Origin: Sphingomonas endophytica
GTDB lineage: Bacteria > Pseudomonadota > Alphaproteobacteria > Sphingomonadales > Sphingomonadaceae
Direction of reading: 5' to 3'
Assembly (NCBI RefSeq): GCF_001476895.1
Contig: NZ_LDTB01000001.1
Location: 62,001 to 126,000, forward strand
Length of the DNA stretch: 64,000 bases
Shown: positions 43,348 to 53,390 of the stretch, piece by piece
Position numbering within the stretch: position 1 is the stretch's first letter
Layout of the letters: each line of letters begins with the position of its first letter
Translations under genes and position numbers: made by a program
The notes under the pieces: model-generated
What the model was told of the DNA's origin: nothing
Seen by the model: only the letters and a program-made list of their open reading frames with translations
Database searches by the model: none

Positions 43348-44682
43348 TCATTCCGGCAGTTCGTCGTTCGCCTTCAGCACCTCACCGGCGAGATAGAGCG
43401 ATCCCGCGATCAATATCGTGCGTGACGAACCCGGTGCTCTGGCCAGCATCGTCAGCGCCGATCGGACCGAATCCGCCGGGAGGGCAGTGGAAATACCCAG
43501 CGTCGCCGCGATCCTTGCGAGATCGTCGGGATGGTGATGATCGTGTCCCGGGACCGGCAGGGCGATCAACCGTCCGACCCGCGACGCGATCGGAGCGAGC
43601 ACCCCGGCCACGTCCTTGTTCGCCAGCATCCCCAGGATTACCGCCAGCGGCCGATCACCGTCCGCCGGCACAATCCGGTCGAGCGCCGCGCCGATCGCCG
43701 CGCCGGCGGACGCGTTGTGCCCGCCGTCCAGCCAGATCGACGCGCCCGGCACCAGCGCGGTCAGCGGGCCATCGCCTAGCCGCTGCAAGCGCGCCGGCCA
43801 GCGCGCGCCGCGCGCCGCCGTGGCGATCGCGGCGTCGGAGACCGGCACCTGCCGCTGGTGCCGGAGCATCGCGGTGGCGAGAGCGAGATTGGCGGCCTGA
43901 TGCGCGCCGGGAAGCGACGGCAGCGGCAGGTCGAGCGGGCCAGCGGCATCGGCGTACCGGATCAGGTCACGGTCGCGATCGACATGGTAGCGCCACGCGA
44001 TCTCCTCGACCATGAGCGGCGCACCGGCCCGACGCGCCGTTCCGGCGATGACCGCGGCGATCGCATCGGGATAGCGCATCGTGACCAGCGGCACGCCGGC
44101 CTTGGCGATGCCGGCCTTCTCGCCTGCGATCGCCTCCAGGGTGTCGCCCAGGAACGCCTGGTGATCGATCCCCAGCGCGGCGATGCCGCATACCGCCGGC
44201 GCCGGCAGGACGTTCGTCGCATCGAGCCGCCCGCCCAGACCGACTTCGATCACGCAGGCCTCCGCCGGCACGCGGGAAAAGGCGAGGAAGGCGGCGGCGG
44301 TCGTGATCTCGAAGAAACTCGCGCCGACATCCCCGCCCGCGTCGAGAACCTCGGCCAGCAACGGGGCCAGCGCGTCGTCCGCGATCAACCGCCCGGCGAG
44401 GCGTATACGCTCGTTGAAGCGGACGAGGTGCGGGCTGGTATAGGCGTGGACGCGATATCCCGCCGCTTCGAGCGCCGCGCGAAGATAGGCGCAGGTCGAT
44501 CCCTTGCCATTGGTGCCCGCGACATGGAACACCGGCGGCAGGCGGCGGTGCGGATCACCCAGCCGCGCCAGCAGCCGCGTGATCCGCTCCAGCCCCAGCA
44601 CGTCGGCACCGGGCGACAGCCGCCACAGTCGGTCGAGCTGCGCTTGCACCGCCGCATCGGCGGAAACGGCGTGATCGGCCAT
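43348..44682 (-). CDS. folC: Bifunctional folylpolyglutamate synthase/dihydrofolate synthase
   Basis: A 444-residue Mur-ligase-type enzyme of folate biosynthesis. It shows the P-loop HVAGTNGKGSTCAYLRAALE, SPHLVRFNERIRLAGR, and VGLGGRLDATNVLP, with the second domain ending in the ligase fold (SIWLDGGHNASAGAAIGAALD). It adds glutamate to dihydropteroate and folates. It lies after accD in the usual trp-accD-folC cluster. Confidence 0.96.
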   Translation of the reverse strand: MADHAVSADAAVQAQLDRLWRLSPGADVLGLERITRLLARLGDPHRRLPPVFHVAGTNGKGSTCAYLRAALEAAGYRVHAYTSPHLVRFNERIRLAGRLIADDALAPLLAEVLDAGGDVGASFFEITTAAAFLAFSRVPAEACVIEVGLGGRLDATNVLPAPAVCGIAALGIDHQAFLGDTLEAIAGEKAGIAKAGVPLVTMRYPDAIAAVIAGTARRAGAPLMVEEIAWRYHVDRDRDLIRYADAAGPLDLPLPSLPGAHQAANLALATAMLRHQRQVPVSDAAIATAARGARWPARLQRLGDGPLTALVPGASIWLDGGHNASAGAAIGAALDRIVPADGDRPLAVILGMLANKDVAGVLAPIASRVGRLIALPVPGHDHHHPDDLARIAATLGISTALPADSVRSALTMLARAPGSSRTILIAGSLYLAGEVLKANDELPE

Positions 44683-44712
44683 GACGGTCCTGCCAGCCCG
44701 CCAGCGTGCCGG

Positions 44713-45579
44713 TCAGGCCGCCTTGCGCTCGGCGCAGAGGTAGCCGATCACGGTCGCCAGCCGCTCGCGCAGTTCACGGCGGTGCACGACCATGTCGATC
44801 AGCCCATGTTCCAGATAATATTCGCTGGTCTGGAAATCGTCGGGCAGCTTCTCGCGAATCGTGTTCTCGATCACCCGCCGCCCGGTGAAGGCCAACGTCG
44901 CCTTCGGCTCGGCGATATGCACGTCGCCCAGCATCGCGTAGGCGGCCATCACGCCACCGGAGGTCGGATCGGTCAGCACGACGATATAGGGCAGCCCGGC
45001 GTCATGGAGCATCTGGATCGCCACGGTGCTGCGCGGCATCTGCATCAGGCTGAGGATGCCTTCCTGCATCCGCGCGCCGCCCGAGGCGGTGAAGACGATG
45101 AACGGCGCGCGATCCTTGATCGCGGTTTCCACGCCCTGGATGAACGCCTCTCCGACCGCCTGGCCCATCGAGCCGCCCATGAAGGCGAAGTCCTGGACGC
45201 CGATGACGACGCGCTGCCCGGCGATCGTGCCCCGCGCGTTGACGAACGCGTCCTGTTCCCCGGTGCTGGTGCGCGCCGCCTTCAGGCGATCCGCATACCG
45301 CTTCGAATCGCGGAACTTCAGCGGATCCTCGCTGGATCGCGGGGCGGGGAGCACATCGACGCTGTCGTCGTCGAGCAGCTGCGCGAACCGCTCCGACGGA
45401 CCGATCCGCTCGTGATGATCGCAGGTCGGGCAGACGTAGAGGTTCTCGGCCAGTTCCTTGGTGAAGACCATCGTTCCGCACCCCTTGCACTTGTGCCAGA
45501 GATGATCGGGGGTCTGTGCCTTCGCGGCACCGGGAACGATCCCCGACAGCGCGTTGCGGACGTTGCTGAGCCAGCTCAT
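44713..45579 (-). CDS. accD: Acetyl-CoA carboxylase carboxyltransferase subunit beta
   Basis: A 288-residue subunit of fatty-acid synthesis. The four-cysteine zinc ribbon is [12 protein letters not shown] ... YVCPTCDHH. The CoA carboxyltransferase core includes [40 protein letters not shown] and the C-terminal helices. The ATG overlaps the trpA stop (ATGA). Confidence 0.97.
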   Translation of the reverse strand: MSWLSNVRNALSGIVPGAAKAQTPDHLWHKCKGCGTMVFTKELAENLYVCPTCDHHERIGPSERFAQLLDDDSVDVLPAPRSSEDPLKFRDSKRYADRLKAARTSTGEQDAFVNARGTIAGQRVVIGVQDFAFMGGSMGQAVGEAFIQGVETAIKDRAPFIVFTASGGARMQEGILSLMQMPRSTVAIQMLHDAGLPYIVVLTDPTSGGVMAAYAMLGDVHIAEPKATLAFTGRRVIENTIREKLPDDFQTSEYYLEHGLIDMVVHRRELRERLATVIGYLCAERKAA

Positions 45580-46376
45580 GCCGAAACCTTTCGAGCGTCG
45601 GCGAGCGCCGCCGACAGCGATTGTACGTAGGCCGCGACCGGGGCCGCGGCGGCGGTGCCATGATCGGCGACGATCTCGACGATCGCCGAGCCGACGACCA
45701 CGCCGTCCGCGACCCGCCCGATCGCGCGCGCCTGATCCGGGGTGCGCACGCCGAAGCCGACCACGACCGGCAGGTCGGTCGCGCCCTTCAGCCGCGCCAC
45801 GGCTTCCTCGATCGAGGATTGCTGCGCCTGTTGCTTGCCGGTGATCCCGGCGACCGACACGTAATAGACGAACCCGCCCGCGCCGTTCAGCACCGTCCCC
45901 AGCCGCGTACCCACCGTCGTCGGGGTAGCCAGCCGGATCAGATCGATGCCGGCGTTGCGCAACGCCGGTCCGAGCGCATCGTCCTCCTCGGGCGGCACGT
46001 CGACGCAGATCACGCCATCGACCCCCGCGTCGCGCAGCGCATCGGCGAACCATTCCGGCCCGCGCCGCAGCATCGGATTGGCATAGCCCATCAGGACGAG
46101 CGGCGTGAGTGGATGGCGCGCACGAAAATCCTTTGCGATCCGCAGGATATCGGCCGTCGTTACGCCGCCTTCGAGCGCGCGGATGTTGGCCGCCTGGATC
46201 GCCGGGCCGTCCGCCATCGGATCGGTGAAGGGCATTCCCAACTCGATCACGTCCGCACCGCCCTCGACCAGCGCGTCGAGGATCGCGGGGGTGGCGGCGA
46301 CCGACGGATCGCCGGCCGTGACGAAGCAGACCAGCGCCGGGCGATCGGCGATGAAGGCGTCGGACAGGCGGGTCAA
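45576..46376 (-). CDS. trpA: Tryptophan synthase alpha subunit
   Basis: A 266-residue enzyme producing indole from indole-3-glycerol phosphate. [41 protein letters not shown] carries the catalytic Glu; [15 protein letters not shown] and [14 protein letters not shown] are normal family segments. The start is inferred as TTG (complement of 46374-46376) overlapping the trpB stop in ATTTGACC, with GGGAG 7 nt before it; no ATG lies near the conserved start. TrpA and TrpB form the alpha2beta2 complex. Confidence 0.95.
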   Translation of the reverse strand: MTRLSDAFIADRPALVCFVTAGDPSVAATPAILDALVEGGADVIELGMPFTDPMADGPAIQAANIRALEGGVTTADILRIAKDFRARHPLTPLVLMGYANPMLRRGPEWFADALRDAGVDGVICVDVPPEEDDALGPALRNAGIDLIRLATPTTVGTRLGTVLNGAGGFVYYVSVAGITGKQQAQQSSIEEAVARLKGATDLPVVVGFGVRTPDQARAIGRVADGVVVGSAIVEIVADHGTAAAAPVAAYVQSLSAALADARKVSA

Positions 46377-47602
46377 ATCTGCACTCCCAACGCTTCGGCG
46401 ACGGTGAAGATATCCTTGTCGCCGCGACCGCACAGATTGGCGAGGATGATCGAATCGCTCTGCATTTCCTTGGCCTTGCGGGCGACCGCGGCGATGGCGT
46501 GCGAGGGTTCGAGCGCGGGGATGATCCCCTCCACCCGACACAGCAGCTGGAAGGCGTCGAGCGCCTCGCGATCGGTGACGGCGGTGTAATCGACGCGGCC
46601 GCTGTCCTTCAGCCACGCATGTTCCGGCCCGATTCCGGGATAGTCGAGCCCGGCCGAGATGGAATGCGCCTCGGCGATCTGCCCGTCGTCGTCCTGCAAC
46701 AGATAGGTCTTGTTGCCGTGGAGCACGCCGGGGAAACCGCCGGCGAGGCTGGCGGCATGTTTCGCCTCCAGCCCTTCGCCTGCCGCCTCGACGCCCAGCA
46801 TCTTCACGTCGCGATCGTCGAGGAACGGGTGGAACAGCCCGATCGCGTTCGATCCGCCGCCGATCGCGGCGACCAGCAGGTCGGGCAGCCGCCCGGTGCG
46901 GTCGAGCAATTGCGCACGCGCCTCACGCCCGATCACGCTCTGGAAATCGCGCACCAGCTCCGGGTAGGGGTGCGGGCCGGCGGCGGTGCCGATGATGTAG
47001 AAGGTGTCGTGGACGTTGGCGACCCAGTCGCGCAACGCCTCGTTCATCGCATCCTTCAGCGTTCGCGCGCCGCTTTCCACCGCCCGCACCTCGGCGCCGA
47101 GGAGCTTCATGCGGAACACGTTCGGCTGCTGCCGCTCGACGTCCTTGGCGCCCATGTAGATCACGCAGGGCAGGCCGAAGCGCGCGCAGACGGTCGCGGT
47201 CGCGACACCATGCTGCCCCGCGCCCGTCTCCGCGATGATCCGCGTCTTGCCCATGCGGATCGCGAGCAGGATCTGCCCGATGCAATTGTTGATCTTGTGC
47301 GCGCCGGTGTGGTTCAACTCGTCGCGCTTGAACCAGACCTGCGCGCCCATTCCCGCCGGCGCGCCATCGCGCAGCGTCTCGGTCAGCCGCTCCGCATAAT
47401 AGAGCGGCGAGGGGCGGCCGACATAATGTTCGAGCAGGTCGTCGAACTGCGCGGCAAAGGCCGGATCCTCCTTGGCGGCGCGATATTCACGCTCCAGGTC
47501 GAGGATCAGCGGCATCAGCGTCTCGGCGACATAGCGGCCGCCATAAGGGCCGAAATGACCGCGCTCGTCGGGATAGGCCCGGAAGGAATTGGGTGCGTTC
47601 AT
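46373..47602 (-). CDS. trpB: Tryptophan synthase beta subunit
   Basis: A 409-residue PLP enzyme condensing indole with serine. It has [17 protein letters not shown], the PLP lysine context [31 protein letters not shown] and the cofactor-binding GGGSNAIG. The length is normal for TrpB1. The ATG overlaps the trpF stop (ATGA) and the end overlaps the trpA start. Confidence 0.98.
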   Translation of the reverse strand: MNAPNSFRAYPDERGHFGPYGGRYVAETLMPLILDLEREYRAAKEDPAFAAQFDDLLEHYVGRPSPLYYAERLTETLRDGAPAGMGAQVWFKRDELNHTGAHKINNCIGQILLAIRMGKTRIIAETGAGQHGVATATVCARFGLPCVIYMGAKDVERQQPNVFRMKLLGAEVRAVESGARTLKDAMNEALRDWVANVHDTFYIIGTAAGPHPYPELVRDFQSVIGREARAQLLDRTGRLPDLLVAAIGGGSNAIGLFHPFLDDRDVKMLGVEAAGEGLEAKHAASLAGGFPGVLHGNKTYLLQDDDGQIAEAHSISAGLDYPGIGPEHAWLKDSGRVDYTAVTDREALDAFQLLCRVEGIIPALEPSHAIAAVARKAKEMQSDSIILANLCGRGDKDIFTVAEALGVQI

Positions 47603-48237
47603 GATGCGGAAACCCGTTGCAGGAAGGCGGCGATCTTGTCCATGTCCTTGACGCCCGGCGCGCTCTCCACGCCCGACGATACATCGACCAGCGGCGCGCC
47701 GGTCCGTGCGATCGCCTCCGCCACGTTGGCGACGTCGAGACCGCCGGACAAGGCCCAGGGGAGCGGATGGCGGAAGCCGCGCAGCACCTCCCAGTCGAAC
47801 CGCACGCCCATTCCGCCCGGCAGCGCCGCGCCTTCGGGCGTCTTGGCATCGTAGAGCAGGCGGTCGGCCGCGCCGACGAAGCCCGGCGCGCCGTCGAGAT
47901 CGGCGCGCGTCTTCACCGCGATCGCCGCCCATGCCTGCGCGCGCGAGAGGCCGCGACAATGCGCGACGCGTCCGGGCGTGGTCTTGTGAAGCTGGACGAC
48001 ATCGAGTCCGCCGGCCGCCACCGAGGCCATCAGGAGGTCGTCGTCGGGATCGACGAACACGCCGACCTTGCGGACATGATCCGGCACGCGCGCGGCCAGC
48101 CCGGCGAGTCGATCGAGGCCAAGGTGCCGGGGCGAGGGCGGGAAGATGACGAAGCCGACATGGCTCGCGCCTCCGGCGATGGCGGCATCGAGCGTCGCGG
48201 CGGTGGACAGGCCGCAGATCTTGGCGGTGACGGGCAT
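47599..48237 (-). CDS. trpF: Phosphoribosylanthranilate isomerase
   Basis: A 212-residue TIM-barrel enzyme of tryptophan synthesis. The opening [36 protein letters not shown] holds the catalytic Cys region, followed by [16 protein letters not shown], and the phosphate-binding [15 protein letters not shown] and [14 protein letters not shown]. It starts the trpFBA segment after pyrF, with a 150-bp gap containing a hairpin and a dispersed repeat. Confidence 0.95.
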   Translation of the reverse strand: MPVTAKICGLSTAATLDAAIAGGASHVGFVIFPPSPRHLGLDRLAGLAARVPDHVRKVGVFVDPDDDLLMASVAAGGLDVVQLHKTTPGRVAHCRGLSRAQAWAAIAVKTRADLDGAPGFVGAADRLLYDAKTPEGAALPGGMGVRFDWEVLRGFRHPLPWALSGGLDVANVAEAIARTGAPLVDVSSGVESAPGVKDMDKIAAFLQRVSAS

Positions 48238-48271
48238 GGCGCGGCCTTAGCGTATCATGACGAGGAGCCAA

Positions 48272-48291
48272 GCCGTTCGTGATCGAACGGC
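48272..48291 (-). terminator. Hairpin between pyrF and trpF
   Basis: GCCGTTCG and CGAACGGC form a perfect 8-bp stem around TGAT, just upstream of the trpF leader and next to a dispersed repeat. It could reduce read-through from pyrF or act as an attenuator-like element; there is no T-run. Confidence 0.4.
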
Positions 48292-48379
48292 CGTCATTGC
48301 GACCCCGGCGCAGGCCGGGTGAAGCAATCCAGCGCCGGATCAGGACGCCCTGGATTGCTTCGCTACGCTCGCAATGACG
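48292..48379. repeat. Dispersed palindromic repeat (copy 1)
   Basis: Ends are CGTCATTGCGA and TCGCAATGACG as inverted repeats, with inner arms GAAGCAATCCAG and CTGGATTGCTTC-like. A related copy lies at 53391-53467. It resembles REP-like elements often seen between sphingomonad genes. Confidence 0.8.
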
Positions 48380-48387
48380 AATAGCGC

Positions 48388-49065
48388 CTACAAAGTGGCG
48401 ACGATCGCGCGCGCGGCGGCGTCGGGGTCTTCGGCCTGGGTGATCGGGCGGCCGATCACCAGCATCGACGCACCCGCGTCGATCGCGGCGCGCGGGGTGA
48501 CGACGCGCTTCTGGTCGCCGACCGCGCCGTCCGCCAGGCGGACGCCGGGAACGACGAAGTACCCCTTCGGCCATGCCTGATGCGCGGACTTCACCTCCGC
48601 ACCCGAGCAGACGATCCCGTCCAGACCGGCCTCCCGCGCCAGATCCGACAGGCGCAACACATGGTCGTGCGCGCTGCCCGACACGCCGGTCGCGGCGAGA
48701 TCGCCGTCATCGAGACTGGTCAGCATCGTGACCGCGACCACCTTGGTCGATGGGTGGGCGGCGGCCTTCGCATCTTCCAGCATCGCGCGACCGCCACTGG
48801 CGTGCACGGTCAGCACGGCGGGGGCGAGCGGGGCGAGCGACTGCACCGCCTTCGCCACGGTGTTGGGGATGTCGTGCAGCTTCAGGTCGAGGAAGACCGG
48901 CAGGCCGATCTCCTCCATGGCGCGCACGCCGGCCGGGCCATGCGCGCAGAAGAATTCCAGTCCCAGCTTGATCCCGCCGACATGGTGGCGGACGCGCTGC
49001 GCCAGCAGGCGCGCGCGTTCCAGATCGGGCGTGTCGATCGCGACGAAGATACGATTGCCCATCAT
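48388..49065 (-). CDS. pyrF: Orotidine 5-phosphate decarboxylase
   Basis: A 225-residue TIM-barrel enzyme for the last step of UMP synthesis. The signature [17 protein letters not shown] contains the catalytic Asp-Lys-Asp set; [30 protein letters not shown] and [21 protein letters not shown] are also present. The ATG at 49065 overlaps the lapA stop. It is the first metabolic gene of the pyrF-trpFBA series. Confidence 0.96.
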   Translation of the reverse strand: MMGNRIFVAIDTPDLERARLLAQRVRHHVGGIKLGLEFFCAHGPAGVRAMEEIGLPVFLDLKLHDIPNTVAKAVQSLAPLAPAVLTVHASGGRAMLEDAKAAAHPSTKVVAVTMLTSLDDGDLAATGVSGSAHDHVLRLSDLAREAGLDGIVCSGAEVKSAHQAWPKGYFVVPGVRLADGAVGDQKRVVTPRAAIDAGASMLVIGRPITQAEDPDAAARAIVATL

Positions 49066-49391
49066 GCCGCTCCGGTCGGGACAGGGGGAGTGACCGGGTC
49101 GGTCGGGGTGATCGGGGTGACGGGTTCCGGCCCGCGCGCCGCCGCGAGCGCGCTCTCCATCGCGCGCTCGGCCGCGGTCAGTCGCTGGCGCAGGCGGAAG
49201 CGGGCCCAGCGCTGGTAGACCAGCGTCGGCAGGAAACCGAGGAGAAAGGTGGCCAGCAGAAGCAGCGGCAGGTTCACCTCGGCGACCAGGCCGCCGAACA
49301 GCTTGATCGACACGTTGGTCCAGTTGCCGAAGGTGAACACGGCGGCGACGAAGGCGAGCAGGCACCAGAACAGGATCTTCAGAAACTGCAT
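49062..49391 (-). CDS. LapA-type (DUF1049) membrane protein
   Basis: A 109-residue protein with two hydrophobic helices: FLKILFWCLLAFVAAVFTFGNW and VNLPLLLLATFLLGFLPTLVYQ, followed by basic residues (RWARFRLRQRL) and a Pro/Thr-rich tail. This resembles the lipopolysaccharide assembly protein A domain (LapA/DUF1049), involved in controlling LpxC stability in E. coli. The role here is inferred. ATG 49391 starts MQFLKIL; a GTG at 49400 is possible. Confidence 0.85.
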   Translation of the reverse strand: MQFLKILFWCLLAFVAAVFTFGNWTNVSIKLFGGLVAEVNLPLLLLATFLLGFLPTLVYQRWARFRLRQRLTAAERAMESALAAARGPEPVTPITPTDPVTPPVPTGAA

Positions 49392-49436
49392 GGCCGGCAC
49401 GCTAGCAGGGTCGGCGGGTTTTGCCAGCCTCGTGGC

Positions 49437-50732
49437 TCATTCGGGGAGTGTCGCTTTGGGAAAGCCGCCCCATACCGCATCGTAATCGAGCTGCGATGTC
49501 GGCGAGGTCGTCGCCCATCGGGTGGTGCGCACGACATGCCGGGTCTCGAACATGAAGGCCATCGTTCCGTCAATTCTGACCGGTTTCAAGTCACTTCCGA
49601 CGGCCTTCTCATAGCTGGCCTGATCCGGGCCATGGCCGTTCATCTGGTTGTGGAGGCTGGCGCCGCCGGGCACGAAGCCGCCGCCTTCCTTGGCATCATA
49701 GGCGCCGGCGATCAGACCCATGAACTCGCTCATGACGTTGCGATGGAACCACGGCGGGCGGAACGTCCCCTCCGCCACCATCCAGCGCGGCGGGAAGATC
49801 ACGACATCGCAATTGGCGGTGCCGGGCGTGTCGCTCGGGCTGGTCAGGACGGTGAAGATCGACGGATCGGGATGATCGTACGACACGGTGTTGATCGTGT
49901 TGAAGCGTGTCAGATCATAGCGATAGGGGGCAAGGTTGCCATGCCATGCGACCACGTCGAACGGCGAATGGTCGAGCGTCGTCTGCCACAGGCCACCCTG
50001 GAATTTCTGGACGACGGTGCAGGGGCGGTCGCGATCCTCGAACCACGCCACCGGCACCTCGAAATCGCGCGGATTGGCGAGCCCGTTCGCGCCGATCGGC
50101 CCGAGATCGGGAAGCCGAAACGCCGCACCATAGTTTTCGCAGACGTACCCTCGCGCGCGTCCCCCGCGGAGTGTGACGCGGAATCGCACACCGCGCGGGA
50201 TCACCGCGATCTGGAGCGGGGCGACGTCGAGCCGGCCCATCTCGGTGTCGATCGCCAGCGCGCCCTCCTGCGGCACGATCAGCAGTTCGCCGTCCGCGGA
50301 GAAGAAGGCGCGATCCATGTCGGCGGTCGCGGCGTAGAGGTGGATGCCGACGCCGGTCTGGTCGGCGACGCTGCCTGTGCCGCCATAGGTGATGAGACCG
50401 TCGACCCAGTCGGTCGGCGTGTCGGGCCACGGGAGCGGGTCCCAGCGCAGGCGATTGGGGGACGGGGGCGTGTCGAAGGGGGCGGATTGGAGATGCGGTG
50501 CGCCGTGGTACGGCGTGAAGGCGGGGTGCTGCGCGGTCGGGCGCAGGCGGTAGAGCCAGGTGCGCCGATTTTCGTGCCGGGGCGCGGTGAAGGCGGTGCC
50601 GGAGAGTTGTTCGGCATAGAGGCCGAACGGCACCTTCTGCGGAGAGTTGCGGCCGATCGGCAACGCGCCCGGCACCGCCTCGGTCGAGACGTGGTTGCCG
50701 AAGCCGGGGAGGTAGCGGGAGGCGTCGGTCAC
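49437..50732 (-). CDS. hmgA: Homogentisate 1,2-dioxygenase
   Basis: A 431-residue iron enzyme opening the ring of homogentisate in tyrosine degradation. It begins [29 protein letters not shown]. The C-terminal metal-binding region includes [31 protein letters not shown] and [15 protein letters not shown]. The GTG start at 50732 follows AGGAGAG. It is separated from hppD by 155 bp with three hairpins. The next pathway enzymes (maleylacetoacetate isomerase, fumarylacetoacetase) are absent nearby. Confidence 0.95.
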   Translation of the reverse strand: MTDASRYLPGFGNHVSTEAVPGALPIGRNSPQKVPFGLYAEQLSGTAFTAPRHENRRTWLYRLRPTAQHPAFTPYHGAPHLQSAPFDTPPSPNRLRWDPLPWPDTPTDWVDGLITYGGTGSVADQTGVGIHLYAATADMDRAFFSADGELLIVPQEGALAIDTEMGRLDVAPLQIAVIPRGVRFRVTLRGGRARGYVCENYGAAFRLPDLGPIGANGLANPRDFEVPVAWFEDRDRPCTVVQKFQGGLWQTTLDHSPFDVVAWHGNLAPYRYDLTRFNTINTVSYDHPDPSIFTVLTSPSDTPGTANCDVVIFPPRWMVAEGTFRPPWFHRNVMSEFMGLIAGAYDAKEGGGFVPGGASLHNQMNGHGPDQASYEKAVGSDLKPVRIDGTMAFMFETRHVVRTTRWATTSPTSQLDYDAVWGGFPKATLPE

Positions 50733-50806
50733 GGTTCTCTCTCCTGTTGCAACCGGCTGTCTTGTCGACGTGTCGGGAGGCTTCAACCCGCCGGGGCGTC
50801 GGACCC

Positions 50807-50837
50807 GGCAAAGCCGGGGCCTATGCCCCGGCTTGCC
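50807..50837 (-). terminator. Strong hairpin between hppD and hmgA
   Basis: Arms of 13 bp with one bulged A (GGCAAAGCCGGGGC / GCCCCGGCTTGCC) around CTAT. There is no T-run. It is the largest of three hairpins in this gap. Confidence 0.5.
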
Positions 50838-50854
50838 GTGCCGGCCGGGCGCGG

Positions 50855-50874
50855 GCGCGCAGATGCCTGCGCGC
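50855..50874 (-). terminator. Second hairpin between hppD and hmgA
   Basis: GCGCGCAG and CTGCGCGC, a perfect 8-bp stem with loop ATGC. Confidence 0.4.
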
Positions 50875-50878
50875 GTTT

Positions 50879-50900
50879 GGTGGACGCTTAGGCGTCCACC
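50879..50900 (-). terminator. Hairpin overlapping the hppD stop codon
   Basis: GGTGGACGC and GCGTCCACC form a perfect 9-bp stem with loop TTAG; the loop contains the end of the hppD stop codon. On the minus strand AAACG follows. It could terminate or protect the hppD 3-prime end. Confidence 0.45.
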
Positions 50901-51946
50901 TTCACCACGCCGCGCCGGATCTGATCCAGTTCGATGCTCTCGAACAACGCCTGAAAATTGCCGTTTCCGAAGCCCTGATTGCCCTTGCGCTGGATGATCT
51001 CGAAGAAGATCGGCCCGACCATGTTCTCGGTAAAGATCTGGAGCAGGATACCTTCGTCGCCGACGTTGCCGTCGATCAGGATGCGGTTCTTCTTCAGCCG
51101 CTCCAGATCCTCACCGTGGCCGGGCACGCGCTTGTCGACCAGTTCGTAATAGGTCTCGATCGTGTCCTGCAACCGCACGCCGCGTGTGCGCAGTTTCTCG
51201 ACCGTCTCGTAGATGTCGTCGGTGGTCAGCGCGAGGTGCTGGATACCCTCGCCGTTATATTCGCGGATGAACTCCTCGATCTGCGAGGTTTCGTCCTTGC
51301 TCTCGTTCAGCGGGATGCGGATCGCCATGTCGGGGGCGATCATCGCCTGGCTGAACAGGCCGGTCGCCTTGCCCTTGATATCGAAAAACTTCTGTTCCTC
51401 GAATCCGAACAGCCGGCCGTAGAAGCTCGACCAGGTCCGCATCTCGCCGCGGCGGACATTGTGGGTCAAATGGTCGAGGATATCGAGGCCGACGTTGTTC
51501 TCCTCCGCCGCCTCGCGCCAGCCGGGGACTTCCTCCCAGTCGGCGTACAGGTCCGCGCCCGCCTTCACGAGATAGAGGTAGCTGCCGCCGATCCCCTCGA
51601 TCGGATAGCTGCCGTCGCCCAGCGTGCCCGTTGCGGCGTCGACGGCGGTCGCGCCCTCGGCGAGCGCATGGTCATAGGCCGCCTTCGGGTCGGCGACGCG
51701 GAACGCCATGCCGCTCGCCGACGGGCCGTGGAGCGCACGGAAGTCGGCGGCCTGGCCGGTCGGCTCGCGATTCAGCAACAGGTTGATGCGGCCCTGCACG
51801 TAGCGGGTCACCTGCTTCGTCGGGTGACGATGCGATGCGACGAAGCCCATTTGCTCGAACTGTCCCGCCAGCGTGTCGGGGTCGGGCGAGGTGAACTCGC
51901 AGAACTCGAAACCGGCGAGGCCCAGCGGGTTGGTGGGGTCGGTCAT
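50888..51946 (-). CDS. hppD: 4-hydroxyphenylpyruvate dioxygenase
   Basis: A 352-residue iron dioxygenase converting 4-hydroxyphenylpyruvate to homogentisate. It has two vicinal-oxygen-chelate repeats; the second carries [27 protein letters not shown] (metal His) and [36 protein letters not shown] (metal Glu and C-terminal helix region). A metal His also lies in [17 protein letters not shown]. It is between phhA and hmgA on the same strand. Confidence 0.96.
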   Translation of the reverse strand: MTDPTNPLGLAGFEFCEFTSPDPDTLAGQFEQMGFVASHRHPTKQVTRYVQGRINLLLNREPTGQAADFRALHGPSASGMAFRVADPKAAYDHALAEGATAVDAATGTLGDGSYPIEGIGGSYLYLVKAGADLYADWEEVPGWREAAEENNVGLDILDHLTHNVRRGEMRTWSSFYGRLFGFEEQKFFDIKGKATGLFSQAMIAPDMAIRIPLNESKDETSQIEEFIREYNGEGIQHLALTTDDIYETVEKLRTRGVRLQDTIETYYELVDKRVPGHGEDLERLKKNRILIDGNVGDEGILLQIFTENMVGPIFFEIIQRKGNQGFGNGNFQALFESIELDQIRRGVVKVDA

Positions 51947-51972
51947 GGTCTTGGCCTTTCAGGTGATGGGGT

Positions 51973-52824
51973 TCAGCCGCGCGCGTGCGCTTGCGTGCCA
52001 CGTGTGAAGACGCGGTCGTCGGGCAGGATCGTCTCCGGGTCGTGATCCGGCTGGCCTTCCAGCTCGGCATAAAGGGGCGCGAAATTGGTGTTGAGCGTCT
52101 GGTCGAGCAGGTCGTCGAAACTGTCGATGACGAAGTAGCTCTGCTGGAAATCGTCGATCCGGTAGCGGGTGCGCATCACGCGGCGGAGGTCGAAGCCGAT
52201 CCGGTTGGGCGACGGATCATCGAGCGCGAAGATCGATTCGGAACGCGACGACACGATGCCGGCGCCGAACAGCGCAAGGTCATCGCCGGAACGGACCAGC
52301 CCGAACTCGACCGTGTACCAGTAAAGCCGCGAAAGCCGGTCGATCGCCCCCATCGCCGCGGCGCGCTGCCCGCCCTGACCATAGGCCTGCATGTAATCGG
52401 CGAAGACCGGATGCGCGAGCAGCGGGACATGCCCGAAGACGTCGTGGAAGACGTCCGGCTCCTGCAGGTAATCGAGCTGGTCGGGTCGGCGGATGAAGTT
52501 GCCCGAGACGAAGCGGCGGTTGGCGAGGTGATCGAAGAACACGTCGTCGGGGACGAGGCCGGGGACCGCCACGACCTGCCATCCGGTCGCCTTCATCAGC
52601 CGGTCGGACAATTCCTCGAAATCGGGGATGCCGGGTCTGGAGAGGCGGAGGACGTCGAGTCCCGCCATGAATTCCGGCGTGACCCGACCCGGCAGCATCT
52701 CCACCTGCCGCGCGAACAGCGTGTCCCAGGTGGCATGGTCCTCTGGCGTGTACGCGTCCCACCCCTGCGGGATCGTCCAGTCGGCGGCGGCCTCCGGAGG
52801 GCGGGTGAGTGCTGCGTCTGCCAT
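51973..52824 (-). CDS. phhA: Phenylalanine 4-monooxygenase
   Basis: A 283-residue pterin- and iron-dependent hydroxylase making tyrosine. The iron ligands are in PDVFHDVFGHVPLLAHPVFADYMQAYGQGG (His, His) and YWYTVEFGLV (Glu). It is short, as bacterial PhhA proteins are. It starts the phhA-hppD-hmgA group and is divergent from an Lrp-type regulator. Confidence 0.96.
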   Translation of the reverse strand: MADAALTRPPEAAADWTIPQGWDAYTPEDHATWDTLFARQVEMLPGRVTPEFMAGLDVLRLSRPGIPDFEELSDRLMKATGWQVVAVPGLVPDDVFFDHLANRRFVSGNFIRRPDQLDYLQEPDVFHDVFGHVPLLAHPVFADYMQAYGQGGQRAAAMGAIDRLSRLYWYTVEFGLVRSGDDLALFGAGIVSSRSESIFALDDPSPNRIGFDLRRVMRTRYRIDDFQQSYFVIDSFDDLLDQTLNTNFAPLYAELEGQPDHDPETILPDDRVFTRGTQAHARG

Positions 52825-52857
52825 GCGAGGACGATGGCAGATGTGCGTGAGCGGCGC

Positions 52858-52904
52858 TTATCAGATTCGCGGGCTTTTGCCCTGTCGGTGAAGAATGTTT
52901 ATCA
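52858..52904. promoter_or_regulatory. Possible paired operator between phhA and the Lrp-type gene
   Basis: TTATCA occurs at 52858-52863 and 52899-52904, 41 bp apart (about four helical turns), in the divergent promoter region. This could suit a multimeric Lrp-type regulator, but the motif is short and the assignment weak. Confidence 0.3.
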
Positions 52905-52918
52905 CTATGGCAGGCATC

Positions 52919-53389
52919 ATGAAACAGGCCGTTCACCTCGACCCGATCGATCGCCGTATCGTCTCAGCGTTGCAAGCCGATGGAACGCTCAGCAACGCCG
53001 ACCTCGCGCAATCGGTCGGCGCGTCCCCCGCGTCGTGCTGGCGGCGGGTGAAGGCGCTGGAGGCGGCGGGCGTGCTGACGGGCACGGTGCGGCTGGTCGA
53101 TCCGGTCGCGGTCGGGCGCGGGGTCAACGTGCTGTGCAACGTGCGGATGCGCAGCCACGCGATCGAGGCGCGGCAGGATTTCGAGCGCTTCGTCGACGGG
53201 CGGCCGGAGATCGTCGAGAGCTTCTCGATGTCGGGGGAATGGGACTATCTGCTGCGGATCGTCGTGGCGGACGTCAGCGATTACAATCACTTCCTGATGC
53301 AGGTGATGCTCGGGCACCCGTCGGTGGCGGGGGCGTCGTCGCACTTCGCGCTGTCGATGACGAAATATACGACCGCGTTGCCGGTGTGA
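52919..53389 (+). CDS. Lrp/AsnC-family transcriptional regulator
   Basis: A 156-residue regulator. The N-terminal helix-turn-helix is LDPIDRRIVSALQADGTLSNADLAQSVGASPASCWRRVKALEAAGVL, followed by the RAM ligand-binding domain (VESFSMSGEWDYLLRIVVADVSDYNHFLMQ). Being divergent from phhA, it probably controls aromatic amino acid breakdown, as PhhR-type or Lrp-type activators do; this is inferred from position. ATG 52919 follows GGCAGG; ATG 52907 or 52895 are possible. Confidence 0.9.
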   Translation: MKQAVHLDPIDRRIVSALQADGTLSNADLAQSVGASPASCWRRVKALEAAGVLTGTVRLVDPVAVGRGVNVLCNVRMRSHAIEARQDFERFVDGRPEIVESFSMSGEWDYLLRIVVADVSDYNHFLMQVMLGHPSVAGASSHFALSMTKYTTALPV

Positions 53390-53390
53390 T

